This document shows positions 1-12,934 of a stretch of 64,000 nt of DNA, in pieces. Source of the DNA: Combretum micranthum. Its lineage: Eukaryota; Streptophyta; Magnoliopsida; Myrtales; Combretaceae. Position numbers and translations under genes: made by a program. The notes below the pieces were generated by a model. It made no database searches and was not told where the DNA came from. It saw nothing but the letters and a program-made list of their open reading frames with translations. Where the stretch lies: positions 1-64,000 of the forward strand of contig JAMXBD010004340.1 in assembly GCA_024138025.1 (NCBI GenBank), read 5' to 3'. Position 1 is the first letter of the stretch. The number at the start of each line of letters is the position of its first letter.

Positions 1-378
1 TAGAGGACCATACATGGAATTATGAAGCTTAAGGAGATATAAAAACATATTAAGAAAAGAAGAATCACAATAATCATTTGTCCATGGCATAAACTTTACA
101 ATCTTAGGGACAACTCCCTAAATTACTAATCTATTATATACATATTAACATGCTAATACTAAGCTTATACTTTATTCAGATTTTCTAATGTTCAAAAGGG
201 ATTACCTGCCCGCATGGTCCACAAGGCTTAACCATAAGTACGGGAACTGCAAAAGATAGCTATCGGGGTATAAGCTAATAGCTTAGTGAGAACTATTCCC
301 ATAAATAACTTCTTGTAACAAGATTCAAACAAGTTGGTTAATCACACATAGTAATGCATCAAACAGTGGGCAAACAAT

Positions 379-429
379 CATATAGCTTTTCCGGGAACTA
401 TATGTTGAATGGATTTACGCTCTCTATTC
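379..429 (-). promoter_or_regulatory. Twin hairpin in D1
   Basis: Stem CATATAG (379-385) / CTATATG (398-404) around a CCGG-containing loop, next to a second stem GAATGGA (407-413) / TCTATTC (423-429) with one mismatch. It is the D-family version of a module found in every LTR family here. Role unknown. Confidence 0.6.
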
Positions 430-2756
430 GGGTTTTGGTGATACTAACAAGTAGTTTTAATAATAGAAAATTTAAGCTTGCGAGAACTCATCGCCAAGCA
501 TTCATTAAAAACTTTTAAACTTACGAGCATCATCGCCAAGTATTCCGAATCTACTTGATTTGACCTTGCTTTCGGATCAACCGCCAAGCATATTCCATTA
601 AGCCGCCAAGCAATCGCTTTCGGATCTTCCGCCAAGTGTTGCTTTCGACATGAGCCTACTATCCTTCTCACCCAAGGATAATAACCCAACCATGCAATGT
701 GACTCACTTCGTGGTATGCATGAGTTCATTAATTTATGAAGTCATAATATAATTATTCTCAACTTTATGGCGATCAAGGAATTTCACATAAATCAATATT
801 AAACTAAAACAATCACTTAGAACAATTCCGGCTTCGATATTCTTAGGATTCTTCCAAGGAATTATTTTACATGCATATTTTTTTTGGTTTATCTTTTTCC
901 TAACTCTAGTGCAACTAATTTACAAGCACAACAAGTGTAGCATTTAATGGAAATAAACTCATGATGCCATTGACGTCTATTCCTCTAAGTGGATGAGTCG
1001 TTCACACACTTCACTTAATCGTAATAATTCTTGGGTAAAGGAATCCTTCCTCGGGGTCACCTATCCAAAAAAAATACCACAATGAGTTTTTCCTGATGAT
1101 TTTCTTGAATTTTGACAAAACAATGTCAAAGAACGTCAAAGTTCATATGAAAGGATGTTCCAACTTAAAATAGCCATAACTTGGTCATTTAACTCGAATT
1201 GCGATAATATACCGATTTCTATTATCGAAAAGATCTACCCATTTCTAAAATTATTTCCAACAAAAAAAGCTATATAAGCTAAAAAAAGTGGCGACAAATT
1301 CACATGGATTTTCAAGTAAAACAACTTTGGTTCAAGAAATCAAAATTTGTTTGATAATACTTATTATCTATATAGTTGAAAAATTTTCTTTTTATAACTA
1401 TATAACTCATTTTTAAGCATGCTCAAGTGTTTGTTGTCCATTATTTTTCTTAGGCAAAACAATGTTGGATTGAAGCTTTTGGAAATTGTTTTTGTAAATT
1501 TCCTTGAAATGAATACCTTGCTTTCTTTGTTTCTAAAAATGTTTATGTTGTTTTATTTATCTTTTTCTAAGTGACCTTCGAAAATAAAAATTTTCTCCTT
1601 TCTAAGTTACATTAATACTATAGTGGAAGTTTTCTTAGGAAATATGCTATTCTTCATTTTTCTTGTGTAAATTCTTTTGTTTAGTTGTTTTGCAAAAATC
1701 CTTACTTGATATTTCTCATTCTTTTTTCTCATGTCTCATATTTTCAAAAATAATCATCCATGCATGAAAACTTGTTTTCTTCATAAAACAAAGGAACAAC
1801 GAAGGGCTTTTTGTAGAAAAACTTTCTATTAATTCTATTGATTCCTCTTGTAACTTGAAAAGAAATAACTTTATTATTTTCAAACCATAAATTTTCTCTG
1901 CCTATTTGTTTGCAAAGGTCTTTACTTAAAAATTTCCTTAGTCATCCATCTTATTTTCTTTCTTGTGAAAAGAACCATTTTTGTCAAAAATATTTTCTTT
2001 TGAAAAACAAGGTGGGATAATAAGGATCTAAGTGGTTTTTTTAAAGTAAAAGTAGTTTTCAAAATTGTAGTGAGTTCTTTTTGTAACATGAAAAGGAATG
2101 AGTTTATTTTTGTTATCTTATATATTTTTATGCTTCATAAACTTATTTTCAAGTGACAAAAATGTAAGCCCCTAGATTTTCCGATAATATTAGCAAACCC
2201 TAAGAACCGAAAGTGAAACGAAACCCTAAATATTAACCTAGTTCTATGATTAGTCTAGTGAATCTAGATCGGCAATCCCGTGTTCTTAAACCCTAGAATG
2301 AAATTGAGATAATTGTGGAAAACGGTTCGTAATAACATAGGGAAGCCTAAAAATCAGATTTGAATTTTTCTGTCATTCGGATCCATCGGGATCAGTTTTC
2401 GAAAACCGTGCCCCGGAGCACTGGATAGCAAAAATATTCCGACAACACCAATAGACTCGTAAAAATATAAGGATTTCAAAAATATCAATTTTAGAATTTT
2501 TCGGTATCTAAAAATAACAGATATAGGCTTTTTACGTGTTATTTTCTTACTACCGGTATTTTAATTGTCTACTCTACTTATTCATAGTATTTTCTACTAT
2601 TCATTACTATCACTATCTCTACTTTTTCTTACACTCTATTTACATACTACCATACATATACCTTACAATTTACCTTCCCTATACAACTTTAATCACATCA
2701 CACCTTAATTACTTTTTTAATAAAACAAATTAATTTCTCCCCCCAAAAGACCCAAA

Positions 2757-2849
2757 ACCGGCGCCCCCCTATGCCCTCTTCCCCTTTTTTTTATTTCAAT
2801 TTCAATTAATTTTAATTACACTAATTTCCACTCCAAAAATCTATAAATA
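2757..2849 (+). promoter_or_regulatory. U3 core promoter of B1 (GC box and TATA box)
   Basis: TATAAATA at 2842-2849, followed by a C-rich run and pyrimidine-rich DNA as in many plant LTR promoters. A GC-rich box ACCGGCGCCCC starts at 2757, about 75 bp upstream, in otherwise AT-rich DNA. The same pair at nearly the same spacing occurs in the other families. Transcription start is inferred about 30 bp after the TATA box. Confidence 0.6.
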
Positions 2850-5103
2850 CCCCCTTCCTCTTCCATTCTTTCACACAACAAAAATTCATACTAAAACTCC
2901 AAAATCACTCCACAAAATTCCTCTCCCAACATCTCTCTCAAGTTTCTCTTTTCCTAGAAAATCCATCCCCACATAATACTACAACCCATTCTTTTCTTCT
3001 TCAACCAACATAAAACTTTAGGTAAAACTTCTTTTAATTACTCATCATGTTCATATAACTTAACATGAGTTTAGTGTATGTTTCTTAGACTCATTGAGTT
3101 AAAGAAACAACAATTTATTCATGTTTTGTTTTTGTTCATGTTCTTATTTTCTTTATGTTACTATTATGTTGTTATTGTTATTATTATTTGTTTCTAACCT
3201 AACTTATATAAATATTATGTATATTATGTATATATATTTATTTAGAGCATATAAGCTCACTTGTTATTTATTTATTTTCAAGTTTTGCAATTTATTTATT
3301 TACTTGTTTTATGCAATATTAAGACTAGTCTTTCTAGTCTTAGACTTGTCCATATCAAGTCAAAACAATTTTATTTCCTTGCTTTTCTTTTCTTTTGAGG
3401 ACTAGTCCATTCTTAGTCCTGGGATTCCTTGATGAAGCTAAGATGCCCAATACTCGACTTTACTCTTATGCTATTATTTATTTTAATTATGTTGTTTTTA
3501 TATTTTTCATGGTTACATATTCTCATTCATGCATGAATATGTTGTTCTTGTCTCAATCATAATAGGAATGAGCTTTCTTAAAATAAGAATAAGAACTTTT
3601 TTAAAAATAAATTTTGTCACATAAGAAGTTATTTTCCTTAAAGGTTTGAAATTTATCTTAAGCAAACATTCTTCTAAAGTTAGATAAGCTAGCTCAAGTT
3701 TTAGTAATAATATGTGGTTTTCACCAAGAAATACATAAAGTAAAGTTATTATAAAATCTCTTTTCAAAGAAATAAGAAAGTTTCTTTAAACCTAAACAAA
3801 TGATTTCTTAAATTCAATTATCAAAGTTTTCCACCAACACTAAAGTCTAAGATAAGTTTTTCCAAAATTTATATAAGATGATTTCTTTTAAAAGTGGATA
3901 TAACTATGAAATAGTTAGAAAAACTATATGTTTCCAAACCACTAGAAATAAATTTATGAAAATCTTGAAAGATTAAAATTACTTTTGAAGATTAATAACT
4001 AAGAAATGGAGTTAAAAGAGAAGAAATACTCCTTTATAATAATTTAGGAAATTTCAAAGTAAAACTAACTTTTTTCAAGTCTTAAGCTTATCTCACTTTC
4101 AAGACATGTGTCTTCCAAAACCATTGTTGAGACAACACCAAATTCATGCATAGTTTGAGTTTATACATATATATATAAATTCAAGGATTTTTCAACAATA
4201 TATATTATTTTGTACAAAAGCCCTTGAGTAAAGTAAGTTTGAAAACTCTAGTTTTGAAATTTGAAAAATTGTATCAAATCGTACGCTTCTATTCCGAGAC
4301 CTAAATAACCTCTTTGATGAAAAACCTTAGAAATCGATAGATATTTTCGAGTAGGTAGAATCGGTATATAAAATGCGGAATTCCGAGTTAAAATGAGCAA
4401 GTTATGGCCGTTTTAAGTTGAATTTCCATTCCATACGATTTTTACGAATTCTCTAAGATAGAAGTATGGAATAGATCTTGGATGAAATACTCATGTTGGG
4501 TATTTCTTTTGTTTAGGTGTCGAGATCACGATCTTGTCTTCCCCGAGGATTACTTCGTCCTAGATCGCTATGGACGAGTGAGTTTCCTTTACGCTTATGT
4601 ATTCGCGCATGTGCTTGTAGAATAGAACACTAGATGTTAGGAAAAAGATAAATTGATATGCATGTGGGATATTATGGGAATTATGTATGTGATTCGTTGT
4701 GTGCGATCAATTAAAAATAAGTATATCGAAACCCGATTTGTGATGGATATAAATGTTTCCATGTATGTATTGTTATGTGTGTAAATATTGTTTGATCGCT
4801 TTAAATGATTTAATGTCATATTGAAATCACCATATAATAAATTGCTCATGCATATCACTTAGAATATCATTTTCGAAGTTTTGCTACCACTCCTTAGCGT
4901 GGGACCGGAAAGGTAAGCTGCCTAGCTATATCTTGAGGGTTAGGACGTTCGGGGAATACGGCCTCAAGGTATAGCCGAGCCAGACCAATCGCTTTGGGCA
5001 TGGAAGGCCCGGGGACTAGTAGTACGGTTCGTTGGAACCCCAAGACGCGCGCAAACTTAAAGGAGGTTGTTCGGGACCCAGTTCAAAGCATTCCCTAACC
5101 ACC

Positions 5104-5150
5104 GATGGAGGGATAAATCCATCAAACATACGAAACCGGATAGTCGTATG
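5104..5150 (+). promoter_or_regulatory. Twin hairpin in B1
   Basis: Stem 1 GATGGA (5104-5109) / TCCATC (5118-5123); stem 2 CATACGA (5127-5133) / TCGTATG (5144-5150) with a CCGG loop. It lies about 2.2 kb downstream of the TATA box, so it should be transcribed. Confidence 0.65.
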
Positions 5151-6398
5151 TAATGTTTGATCATATGGTTGTTGCATTCATATGCTTGATTAATAAACTT
5201 GTTTGATTGTTGTTATGAGTACTATTGTGTAAGGAATATCTCACTAAGCTAGTCATGCTTATACTCCTATAGACTTTTGATATTGCAGGATTATCCTTTG
5301 TACCCGAGACCACCTTGATTTCCAGGGTAGAATCCTTATTTTTGAGAAGCTTTTAGAGGCAATCTATTTTGAAGTTATAGAGTAGATTTCTTCTAAAATC
5401 TTCTAGCTTAGTTATGATATATTTAGAACCATGTTATTATGAATTATCGGGGGAATGCCCCTTAGAAACTATAAGACTTTTATTTCAATGAAATATATTG
5501 AGTGTTATTCTGCATGTTCCGCTGCCGATGTCTTAAAATGCATTACTCCACCGGTCTCCCTTTGTTGTGAATGTACGCCTTGTACGGATATGGAAGCCTT
5601 CGAGTGACTGAGGTAGTCATTCTTGAGTTTTAATATTGCGTACGGCGGGCTGTCACGTTTAGGGTACCCGCTGGGGCGTGACAAAAAATCCCTCTTTTGT
5701 TTAATTATCTTTAGAAAATAAAATTTTTGGACAACAATGTAAATGAACATGATTATGAGGATAATAATAACCAAACTAACATAAAGCATAATAATAAAGT
5801 CAAGTATTGGAGTCTTAGCTTTTTCAAGGCTCTCGGGACTAAGAAATAGACTAGTCCATAATGAAATAAAATGAAAGAAAGAAATCTTGTTTTGACTTGA
5901 TGAGGACAAGTCTAAGACTAGAGACTAGTTTAAAAAAAACAACTTGGAATAATAAATAAATTGCAATGGAAGGGTAAATAAATTGCTTTGCATGAAATAA
6001 TAAATTGTAAGTGAGCTTATATGCTCTAAAGAATATGTATATATATGTATAGTATATAAACAATAATAAAACAACATAAACATAAATGGATTGGCATGAA
6101 CAAGAACAATACATGAACATAATGTAGTTTCCATAACTTGTAGTATTTGGAAACTCACACTATGGTCATGTAAAGTTACATGACATGAAGAAGAAGAATG
6201 AATATAAAGTGGTTACCTAAAGAAGACTTTGATATGGTTATGTGGTTATGGGTTTTGGTTTGTTGGTAGAAGTTGTTGTAGAATTATTTGGAGAGATTTG
6301 AGATGGTATTTTGGGAGAGTTTTGAGAGGAAAATTTGAGAGAGTTTTTGTATAAATTTGTGGGTAGTGAATGTGTGAAAGAAGTGAAAGAGGAGGGGG

Positions 6399-6490
6399 TA
6401 TTTATAGGAAAATGTGGAGTGATTTTGTGTGATTTAAATAAAGCAAAATTAAAACAAATTGGTGGGCATTAAGAGAGGGGGGCGCCGACC
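6399..6490 (-). promoter_or_regulatory. U3 core promoter of D1
   Basis: TATAAATA on the minus strand (6399-6406) with the GC-rich box GGTCGGCGCC on the minus strand (6481-6490), 75 bp upstream in the sense direction. Confidence 0.6.
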
Positions 6491-7284
6491 ATGTCCTTAA
6501 GGGGGGAAAATTGATTTATTTTTTTTATTTTTGGAAAATAAAAGATGTATTATGTAAGGTAGATGTGATGTAAAGTTATGAGAAAGGTAAAAAGTTAAGA
6601 TTATAGGTTATGTAGAGTATAAGAATAGGTGTAAGAAAAAGTAGAGATAAAAGAATAGTGTAGAATAGTAATGAATAGTATAATGTAAAGTAGATATGAC
6701 AATTAAAGTACCGGTAGTAAGAAAATACACGTATAATAGCTATATCTGTTATTTTTACTTACTGAAAAATTACGAAACTGATATTTTTGGAAAACTTATA
6801 TTTTTACGAGTCTAACGGTATATTCGGAATATTTTTTCTATTCCGGGCTTCCAGACACGTTTTTCGAGAACTATGTCCAATCGGGTTCGAAGGACACCTG
6901 AATTTCGCGAAACTGAAACTTTTATAAAACCTATGGTTATTACGAACTATTTTAGCTAATTATCCTAACTTTGTTTTTCCGGGCCAAAGAAAATGGCAAT
7001 GCCGGATTTAGATTGATTCGGTAAACTAGGGTTTTGTTGACCTTTAGGGTTTCGTTTGACTTCCGGTTTAGGGTTTTATGCTAAACCGATTCCAAAAATT
7101 TAGGGGTTTACACTGTGGTTTGCCTCGGCCTAAGCCATATAAACTCGTGCTATAATAGATAAACACTATGGGGGCGTAAGCTAACTAGCTTAGTGAGTAA
7201 TAACTTCCATAACCAATTAAATACAACCATTCAAGCAAGTGATTATTCAAGCAAGTGTATGCATCATACAAATGTGATCAACAA

Positions 7285-7332
7285 ACATATGACCAACCGG
7301 AAATCATGTGGATGGACTTGCGCCCTCCATCC
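7285..7332 (-). promoter_or_regulatory. Twin hairpin in E1
   Basis: ACATATGA (7285-7292) pairs with TCATGTG (7304-7310), with one weakened pair; the CCGG loop is kept. The second stem is GGATGGA (7310-7316) / TCCATCC (7326-7332). Confidence 0.55.
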
Positions 7333-7399
7333 CGGGTTAGCAGATTAACGAATCCTGCGGTACGACGCCGTTTAAGCTCACGGTCAACTAACAATATTT

Positions 7400-7456
7400 C
7401 GTTTTATGGATCACGATTAACCAACATTCGTTTTATGGATCACGAAAAACCAACCA
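7400..7456 (-). repeat. Short tandem repeat of the E family (about 33-bp unit)
   Basis: Two units containing CGTTTTATGGATCACGA followed by TTAACC or AAAACC. The same array occurs in E2 (five units), E3, A1 and A2 with different copy numbers. Confidence 0.65.
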
Positions 7457-9460
7457 ATGCGAATGCTCCAACCCCATGGTGATATGAATGGATTCAATTT
7501 ACATTTGAAACCGAATATTCATTAATTCAATTCTTTTTAAGTGACCAACAAGTATTCGCAAACATTCATCATAAGATACTAGCTAATCAGTCAATAGCCT
7601 AACACCCGGTTTCGATATTCCCTTACGTTCCAATTCACATATCAGCAGTAGACAACTATATATTTCCTATACCCCATCATGCATTTACGTTTCTTTTTAT
7701 CTTTGCCTACACCACTAGTGCACTACAATGCAATCACATTCATTAATTGAGGTGGAAGTAAAACTCACTCGGCCATTGGACGCCAATCTTCCTAGTAGTA
7801 GTAGTCGGAGGTAAAGTGTCGTCCTGCTCGGGATCACCTACCAAGCAAGAATAATCCTAATGAGACTCTCATTATGTAACTAAATCAAGCTATACATCTA
7901 AACTAAATGGATTCGGATTTCTCGCTATTTGTGGAAGTTCCGACTTAAAACGGCCATAACTTGGTCATTTTAACTCGGAATTTCGCAAATTTTATATCGA
8001 TCTCTATCTACTTCAAAAGATCTACCTATTTCTAGTATTATTTCCAAGTTTTGAAAATAGTAAGGTCACGGAACAGTGGATCAGATCTGTTCCGCAAATG
8101 TTCCAATCTCAAAATTTGTTTTGCTTTTGATAAGAAATGTTCCTAGTTGATGATTCATGCATGAATGATATGGGAATGAATTACTAATATGAATGCCATG
8201 TGATGAACTTAATATATGCGTGGTCATAATAATTTTGCGATAATAAACTCTTACGAACTCTTAAGTGTTGGAAAATCCCATAAAGGTTATTTCTAAGAAG
8301 GTATTTTTTTCCACATTATACTCCTTAGGGTTTCTTTGACTTTTAATCTTGTAATCCACTTGTTATCTAACTAAAAAAAGTTCTCAAAGTCTATATTAAT
8401 CATGGCCTTCATTCATGCATAAAAATTCCCATTTTTCATTTGGTAAACATATCTTTGAACAAGCTTTTTGTAAAAATCCGAATTTTCCAAATTTCGTTTT
8501 CTTGCATTTTTCTTAAGGAAAAACTTGTCTAATGCATTAAAAAGTGAGGCTCCAATATATATATTATCTAAGGACTTCATTTAGCTTATAAAACATCCAA
8601 TTTAGACTTAAATTCTGAGTGTTCTTGTAGGTATGAACCTAAATTACGAATTTGACTACACATCCATATTTCAATATTTTCCATTCTAACTTTATTCCTT
8701 ATTTTTACATTTCTATCATGCCTATACTCACCTAAATTTATAAAAATCATTCCTTCAATATACCTATTACACATACCCTTCATTTTTCTTATGAAACATG
8801 AGTTTAAAAATGATTTTGGTGGCTTTTAAGGTAGGGCTTCCATTTCATCCGAATTTTCAACATTTCATATTTGACAAAGTCCTTCCTTTTCAATGTTCTT
8901 GCTTCCTATATGTAAAGATCCACTATCTAGCATCTCTAACATGAACAAGACTACATTTTTATGATCATCAATGTATAGAAAACAAAATAAACCTATGATC
9001 ATGCATGTACATGAAAATGTGGTTGTCTAAACTTTAGATCTACTATATATAATGCATGAATCATGGATCTCATGGCATGAACAACAATATATGTACAAGA
9101 TCTCTACTTTACATGCATGAACAAGTTGATATTTCAAACAAAACTCATTTAAAGACTAGATCCACTTCTTGTGATGGCTTGAGATTCTTGTAGTAGTGTT
9201 TTTCATGTCCCTTGCTCATGCTCATTGGGATTTAAAGGAGAAAACACACAAGAATGGTCTTGCCATAACAAGATTTAGGACTAACAAGGTCTAAAATCAA
9301 CATACCAAAGGAAGATCAAAGGAGAAATGAAGGAACTTGAGTTGAAATTGTGAGGGAAGAGGGAAGGGGGAGCTCTCGGCACTTAAGGGGGAAAACAGAG
9401 AGTTTTACTCTTTTTCTAATTTGAAACAAGAAGAAATGAAGAGAGAGAGAGAAAAATATG

Positions 9461-9550
9461 TATATATATGAAGTGAATTAGGGTTTAGTTAAGTAAAATG
9501 AAGTAAAAATAATTTAATTGAGAGGGAAACAAGCTGGAGGGGCGCCGACC
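9461..9550 (-). promoter_or_regulatory. U3 core promoter of E1
   Basis: TATA-rich stretch 9461-9469, with GGTCGGCGCC on the minus strand at 9541-9550, about 75 bp upstream in the sense direction. A GA-rich tract lies just downstream of the TATA box. Confidence 0.5.
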
Positions 9551-9933
9551 ATCCCATGTGTGTGTGTGTGTGTGTTTTGAAAGATTGAAATTTTGTAATT
9601 TACTAAATTAAAATGTAATAAATGTGATAATTGATTAAGAGACAAAATTTCTTGGAAAAGAAAATTGAAATGAGTAGTTGTAAGGATGTAAGAATAGGGT
9701 ATGGGTAGTGTGTAATGTAGGTTGTACTTGTGAATAGTAGACAAGACATCTACTTTACCGGTTGTTCTGAAAACACGGGAAAAGCTATAACGTAATTTTT
9801 ATAGCTCGGAAAATTATGAAATTGATATTTTTGGAATCCTTATAAAATTACGGTTCTAATGAATATTATGGAATATTTTTTTGAATCCGTGGTCCGGGGC
9901 ATGCTTTTCCGTAATTGAGCTCGGGAAGGCCCG

Positions 9934-11284
9934 TGATGTGTGTATGATCACCAAGTATAAAATTTATAATCCAATTAATTCAAATCCACACAAGGCAGTG
10001 CACCTATCTTGTAGTATATAAATTAACTCGGATGTCGTCCTAAGGATCTATGGGCAATTACTAGTAATACCCTTTCACTACTATCTAGTCTAAATTATCA
10101 AAAGATTGTATTAACCCTAATGACTAATTATGCTAATAATTGACAAACCCTAATTATGAATATGAGAGCTTTCCTTAATTTAATTCAATTCACAACAATG
10201 CCCCTAGTTTTGATCCACCCTAACCCTTAATAATTATGATAAAATTAACTGATGAAAAATCAAATCTTGAACTGCGGGTTTCTAAATTAAACCAATTACT
10301 CTCTTCAAGTCAATTGATTCCTAATTTTACATGAGAAAATGGAATCTCTTCCTTCACTCACGCCAATGTAAAATTGCATAAAACTCACAAACCCTAAATA
10401 AAGATTTAATCTTTATAGCAGAAATTCGAAGCCTCCCTATGTCTAAGTGAAACATGCAAATTTATCATTCATGTAAGATCTATCCTATTAGTTGAAATCT
10501 CTTTCTAACTAATAAGAATCAAACAAGCAATAATCCTGGCCAGAAAATTATTACAAGACAATTAAATCACATGAATTAATTCAAGATCAAAACTTTTCAT
10601 CAATTGATAACAATTCAGAACATGAGTTAGGGTTTCACAAAACCTAGGGCATAAAAATCTACTCTTCCATATGATAAACAATAAGGACAATAGATCTAGA
10701 AGAGTTTAAATGAATCATAATAACAAAAACCCCCTTGAAACAATTGTTGTGATTCCGGATGGTTGTGCCGTCAATTCTCCTTGAAAAGCTCTCCAAAAGA
10801 CGAACTTAGGGTTAGAAAAATGATCTCTGACTCTCTCTCTATCTCAAACAATGAAAGAAGGCTGTATTTATACAAAATTGCATATACACGGGTACCTTAC
10901 ACGACTCGTGTAGCTCGGGGCGTGTACAACTTAATTCCAGCGCATTTTCCTTTGTTGTCATGTGTACACTACTCATCCTACACTACCCGTGTAGCCTGGT
11001 CGTGTACATTGAAAAAGCTGATTTTTCTTCAAGTTTATCCTCCAAATCTACACTAGTAGTGTATAATTACTAGTGTATGACCAGTAACTGCATCTAGGCT
11101 CCATAATCCTTCAGTAACTTGGTTTCTTTCATGATGAATCTCTTAAAAAGCTTCATTATTCCATAATCATCCCTGAAACAAGTAATTAACCCAATAAAAG
11201 TTCTTTCCTTTAATGACTTACTCAAATAACATATAAAATATGTTCAATAATGCACAAATAATGAGGGTCTTAAAACACTTATCA
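9934..11284 (-). repeat. Athila 3' LTR
   Basis: 1351 bp, TGATGTGTG...ACACTTATCA on the plus strand, with TGAT/ATCA inverted ends. It matches 20497-21844 apart from scattered differences. It includes TATA-type sequence (10865-10872) and palindromes at 10884-11075. Confidence 0.93.
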
Positions 11285-11298
11285 AACTTCCCCACACT
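11285..11298 (-). other. Athila polypurine tract
   Basis: On the minus strand AGTGTGGGGAAGTT directly precedes the 3' LTR. It would prime plus-strand DNA synthesis. Two similar sequences occur further inside the element. Confidence 0.85.
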
Positions 11299-12930
11299 TA
11301 ATCGTTTGCTTGTCCTCAAGTAAACAACAAAGAATAAAGAAAATCCATCATCAAATATACTCATGAATTCTTCATAAATTCGGAGTTCACTTAACATTCG
11401 TCAATTCTTTTAGACCATAGCGACTCACTTTGTACCTATTGCTCAAACCTACCGTATAAATGTAATTAGCATACTAAAATCAAAATTTTAAGATTAATCC
11501 AGGTAAGTCAAACTTTACCCTCACCATTTAAAAGTAGATTCCAAAGTTATAAAGTAATTACAAAGTCAAACAATAGCAAAAGAGACCCAGTTATACTTCA
11601 CCACCTGTTAACAAGTATATAAACTTTTCACCCACTTCTCTAAGCACAATAATATAAAATGAAAGTAATTGCATCTGTTTTTCCCTTGGATTTTCTCCTT
11701 CATTTTAAATCTCTTTGAATTTCTCTCTCTCTTTTTTTTTTTTTTTTTTATAGCCTTCAAAGGAATTTCCTTTGGATGGGTGTAGCCCGTATCTTTTCAG
11801 CTCTTATTATTTGTTCAAAGCTCATATAATGAACTTTTTCATTTCCTCCCTTCTCGTTATAGTGAGTTCATTGAGTCGGTATATCCCGGGCTCATCACCC
11901 AAGTAACCAGGTTTTAAAGGGACCCCATCGAACTCTCCCTCACTCTAACATTCAAGTTCAGAATACTCATAACTCAATTGCTTGAGTCATTGGAGTAAAG
12001 ATTGTGTTCTCCTCTCTTCTTTTCTCTTTTTTTCTTTTTTTTTTTTTCACAATTCAAAGAAGTTATTAATAAAGGATCACCATGTGATAAACATCATATG
12101 CTCTTTCACAAAATATTAAGAGGGCTCTCAAAATTTTTGAAAAAAAATATACAAATCAACAAGCTTAAAAACATAACTGTTTAACTTTCAACTAAGGACT
12201 TCAACCACTTCTAAACTCTAAATTCCATTGTTAAATAGCAAGTAAGATTACCCCACCTAGATTTTATCCTAAAATTTTAACCAAGTATACTAACTACAAA
12301 ATAGGTGAGTAAGGTACTATGTAAGTAGCTTTTACTTTAAATTGAATGCTAATTCAAATAATTTTAAAAGTATATTTTCAAGATTTATCTTAACTTAATC
12401 ATATTCAACTGCCAAGCACATTTGCAAACTTGTAAGTGGGAGAATTTTGATTTAAAAACTTGGGTTCAATAATTCAAATTCATCAACAATATAATATGAT
12501 CAATCAAGTACATTCAAATTTCTATCAAGACCCAAATATATTCCTTTCAGAATACCCCTTCCCCACACTTAATTGAGACAGTGTCCCCAATGTCTCACAA
12601 TGCAATGCAAAGTAGGAAAAGAAGAAATAAAGGAATAAAGATAAGAACTTCCCCATATGAAAGCAGTTTCCAGGGATAATAGCTGACTGCAGCACCATCA
12701 GTAGTAAAGGTTCGTGAACCCTAAACAAAATTGAGCCAGCTTGACCTAAAAAAAAAAATCAAAACAAAAAGAAAAAGTTAACCTATCCTAAACATCCATC
12801 ATCAACATTATAAACCAGCAGCAAAAGAGTCTTCCCACAAGGGGATCTCAATAAGAACAGACCATCAGATAGAAAGTCTAAAAGAAAACAAATGGATATA
12901 TCAAATCAAATCAAATCCAGCGAGGGTACA
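11299..12930 (-). other. Athila 3' noncoding region
   Basis: About 1.6 kb between the env-like remnant and the polypurine tract. No supported coding frame. It holds long T runs on the plus strand (about 11731-11750 and 12027-12049) and an internal polypurine-like site (12556-12575). Confidence 0.6.
12556..12600 (-). other. Internal polypurine-like site with ACATTGGGGACA motif
   Basis: On the minus strand ACATTGGGGACACTGTC is followed by TTAAGTGTGGGGAAGG, echoing the true polypurine tract. Extra polypurine-like sequences inside Athila/Tat elements are known; here it lies about 1.27 kb before the LTR. Confidence 0.55.
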
Positions 12931-12934
12931 TCAC

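Larger units (their letters stand above)
2163..5683 (+). mobile_element. Solo LTR B1 inserted in D1
   Basis: A 3521-bp unit starting TGTAAGCCCC and ending GGGGCGTGACA, flanked by the 5-bp duplication AAAAA (2158-2162 and 5684-5688). Flanking D1 sequence rejoins exactly as in uninterrupted D2. It matches B2 (33571-37070) along its whole length and B3 in inverse orientation. There is no internal domain, primer site or open frame, so it is a solo LTR left by LTR-LTR recombination. The first 140 bp contain three AAACCCTA motifs (2195, 2221, 2288). Promoter elements lie at 2757-2849 and the twin hairpin at 5104-5150. The end carries an inverted repeat TGTCACG (5651-5657) / CGTGACA (5677-5683). Confidence 0.9.
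1..7112 (-). mobile_element. LTR D1, minus strand, interrupted by B1
   Basis: Solo-LTR-like unit read on the minus strand. Its sense start is at 7112 (TGTAAACCCC type) and its sense 3' end lies just left of the window: the first bases match D2 about 125 bp before the end of D2. It is collinear with D2 (42677-46351), which proves the family. The copy is split by B1 at 2163-5683; removing B1 and one AAAAA duplication gives a continuous D sequence. No protein-coding stretch is seen. It carries the twin hairpin (379-429), the conserved core block (about 1153-1260) and a TATA box (6399-6406). Its family-specific part (about 480-650) has several CGCCAAG repeats. At 7112 it abuts E1, so it was probably inserted into E1, but the left junction is outside the window. 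Confidence 0.8.

Noticed and set aside
2195..2295. Interstitial telomere repeat
   Set aside because: Motifs are single AAACCCTA units separated by unrelated bases, not a tandem telomere array.
3121..3405. Hydrophobic small frames in B and D LTRs (also 34508-34861, 56475-56837, 43752-44015)
   Set aside because: They arise from T-rich DNA just after the promoter; frames and ends differ among copies.
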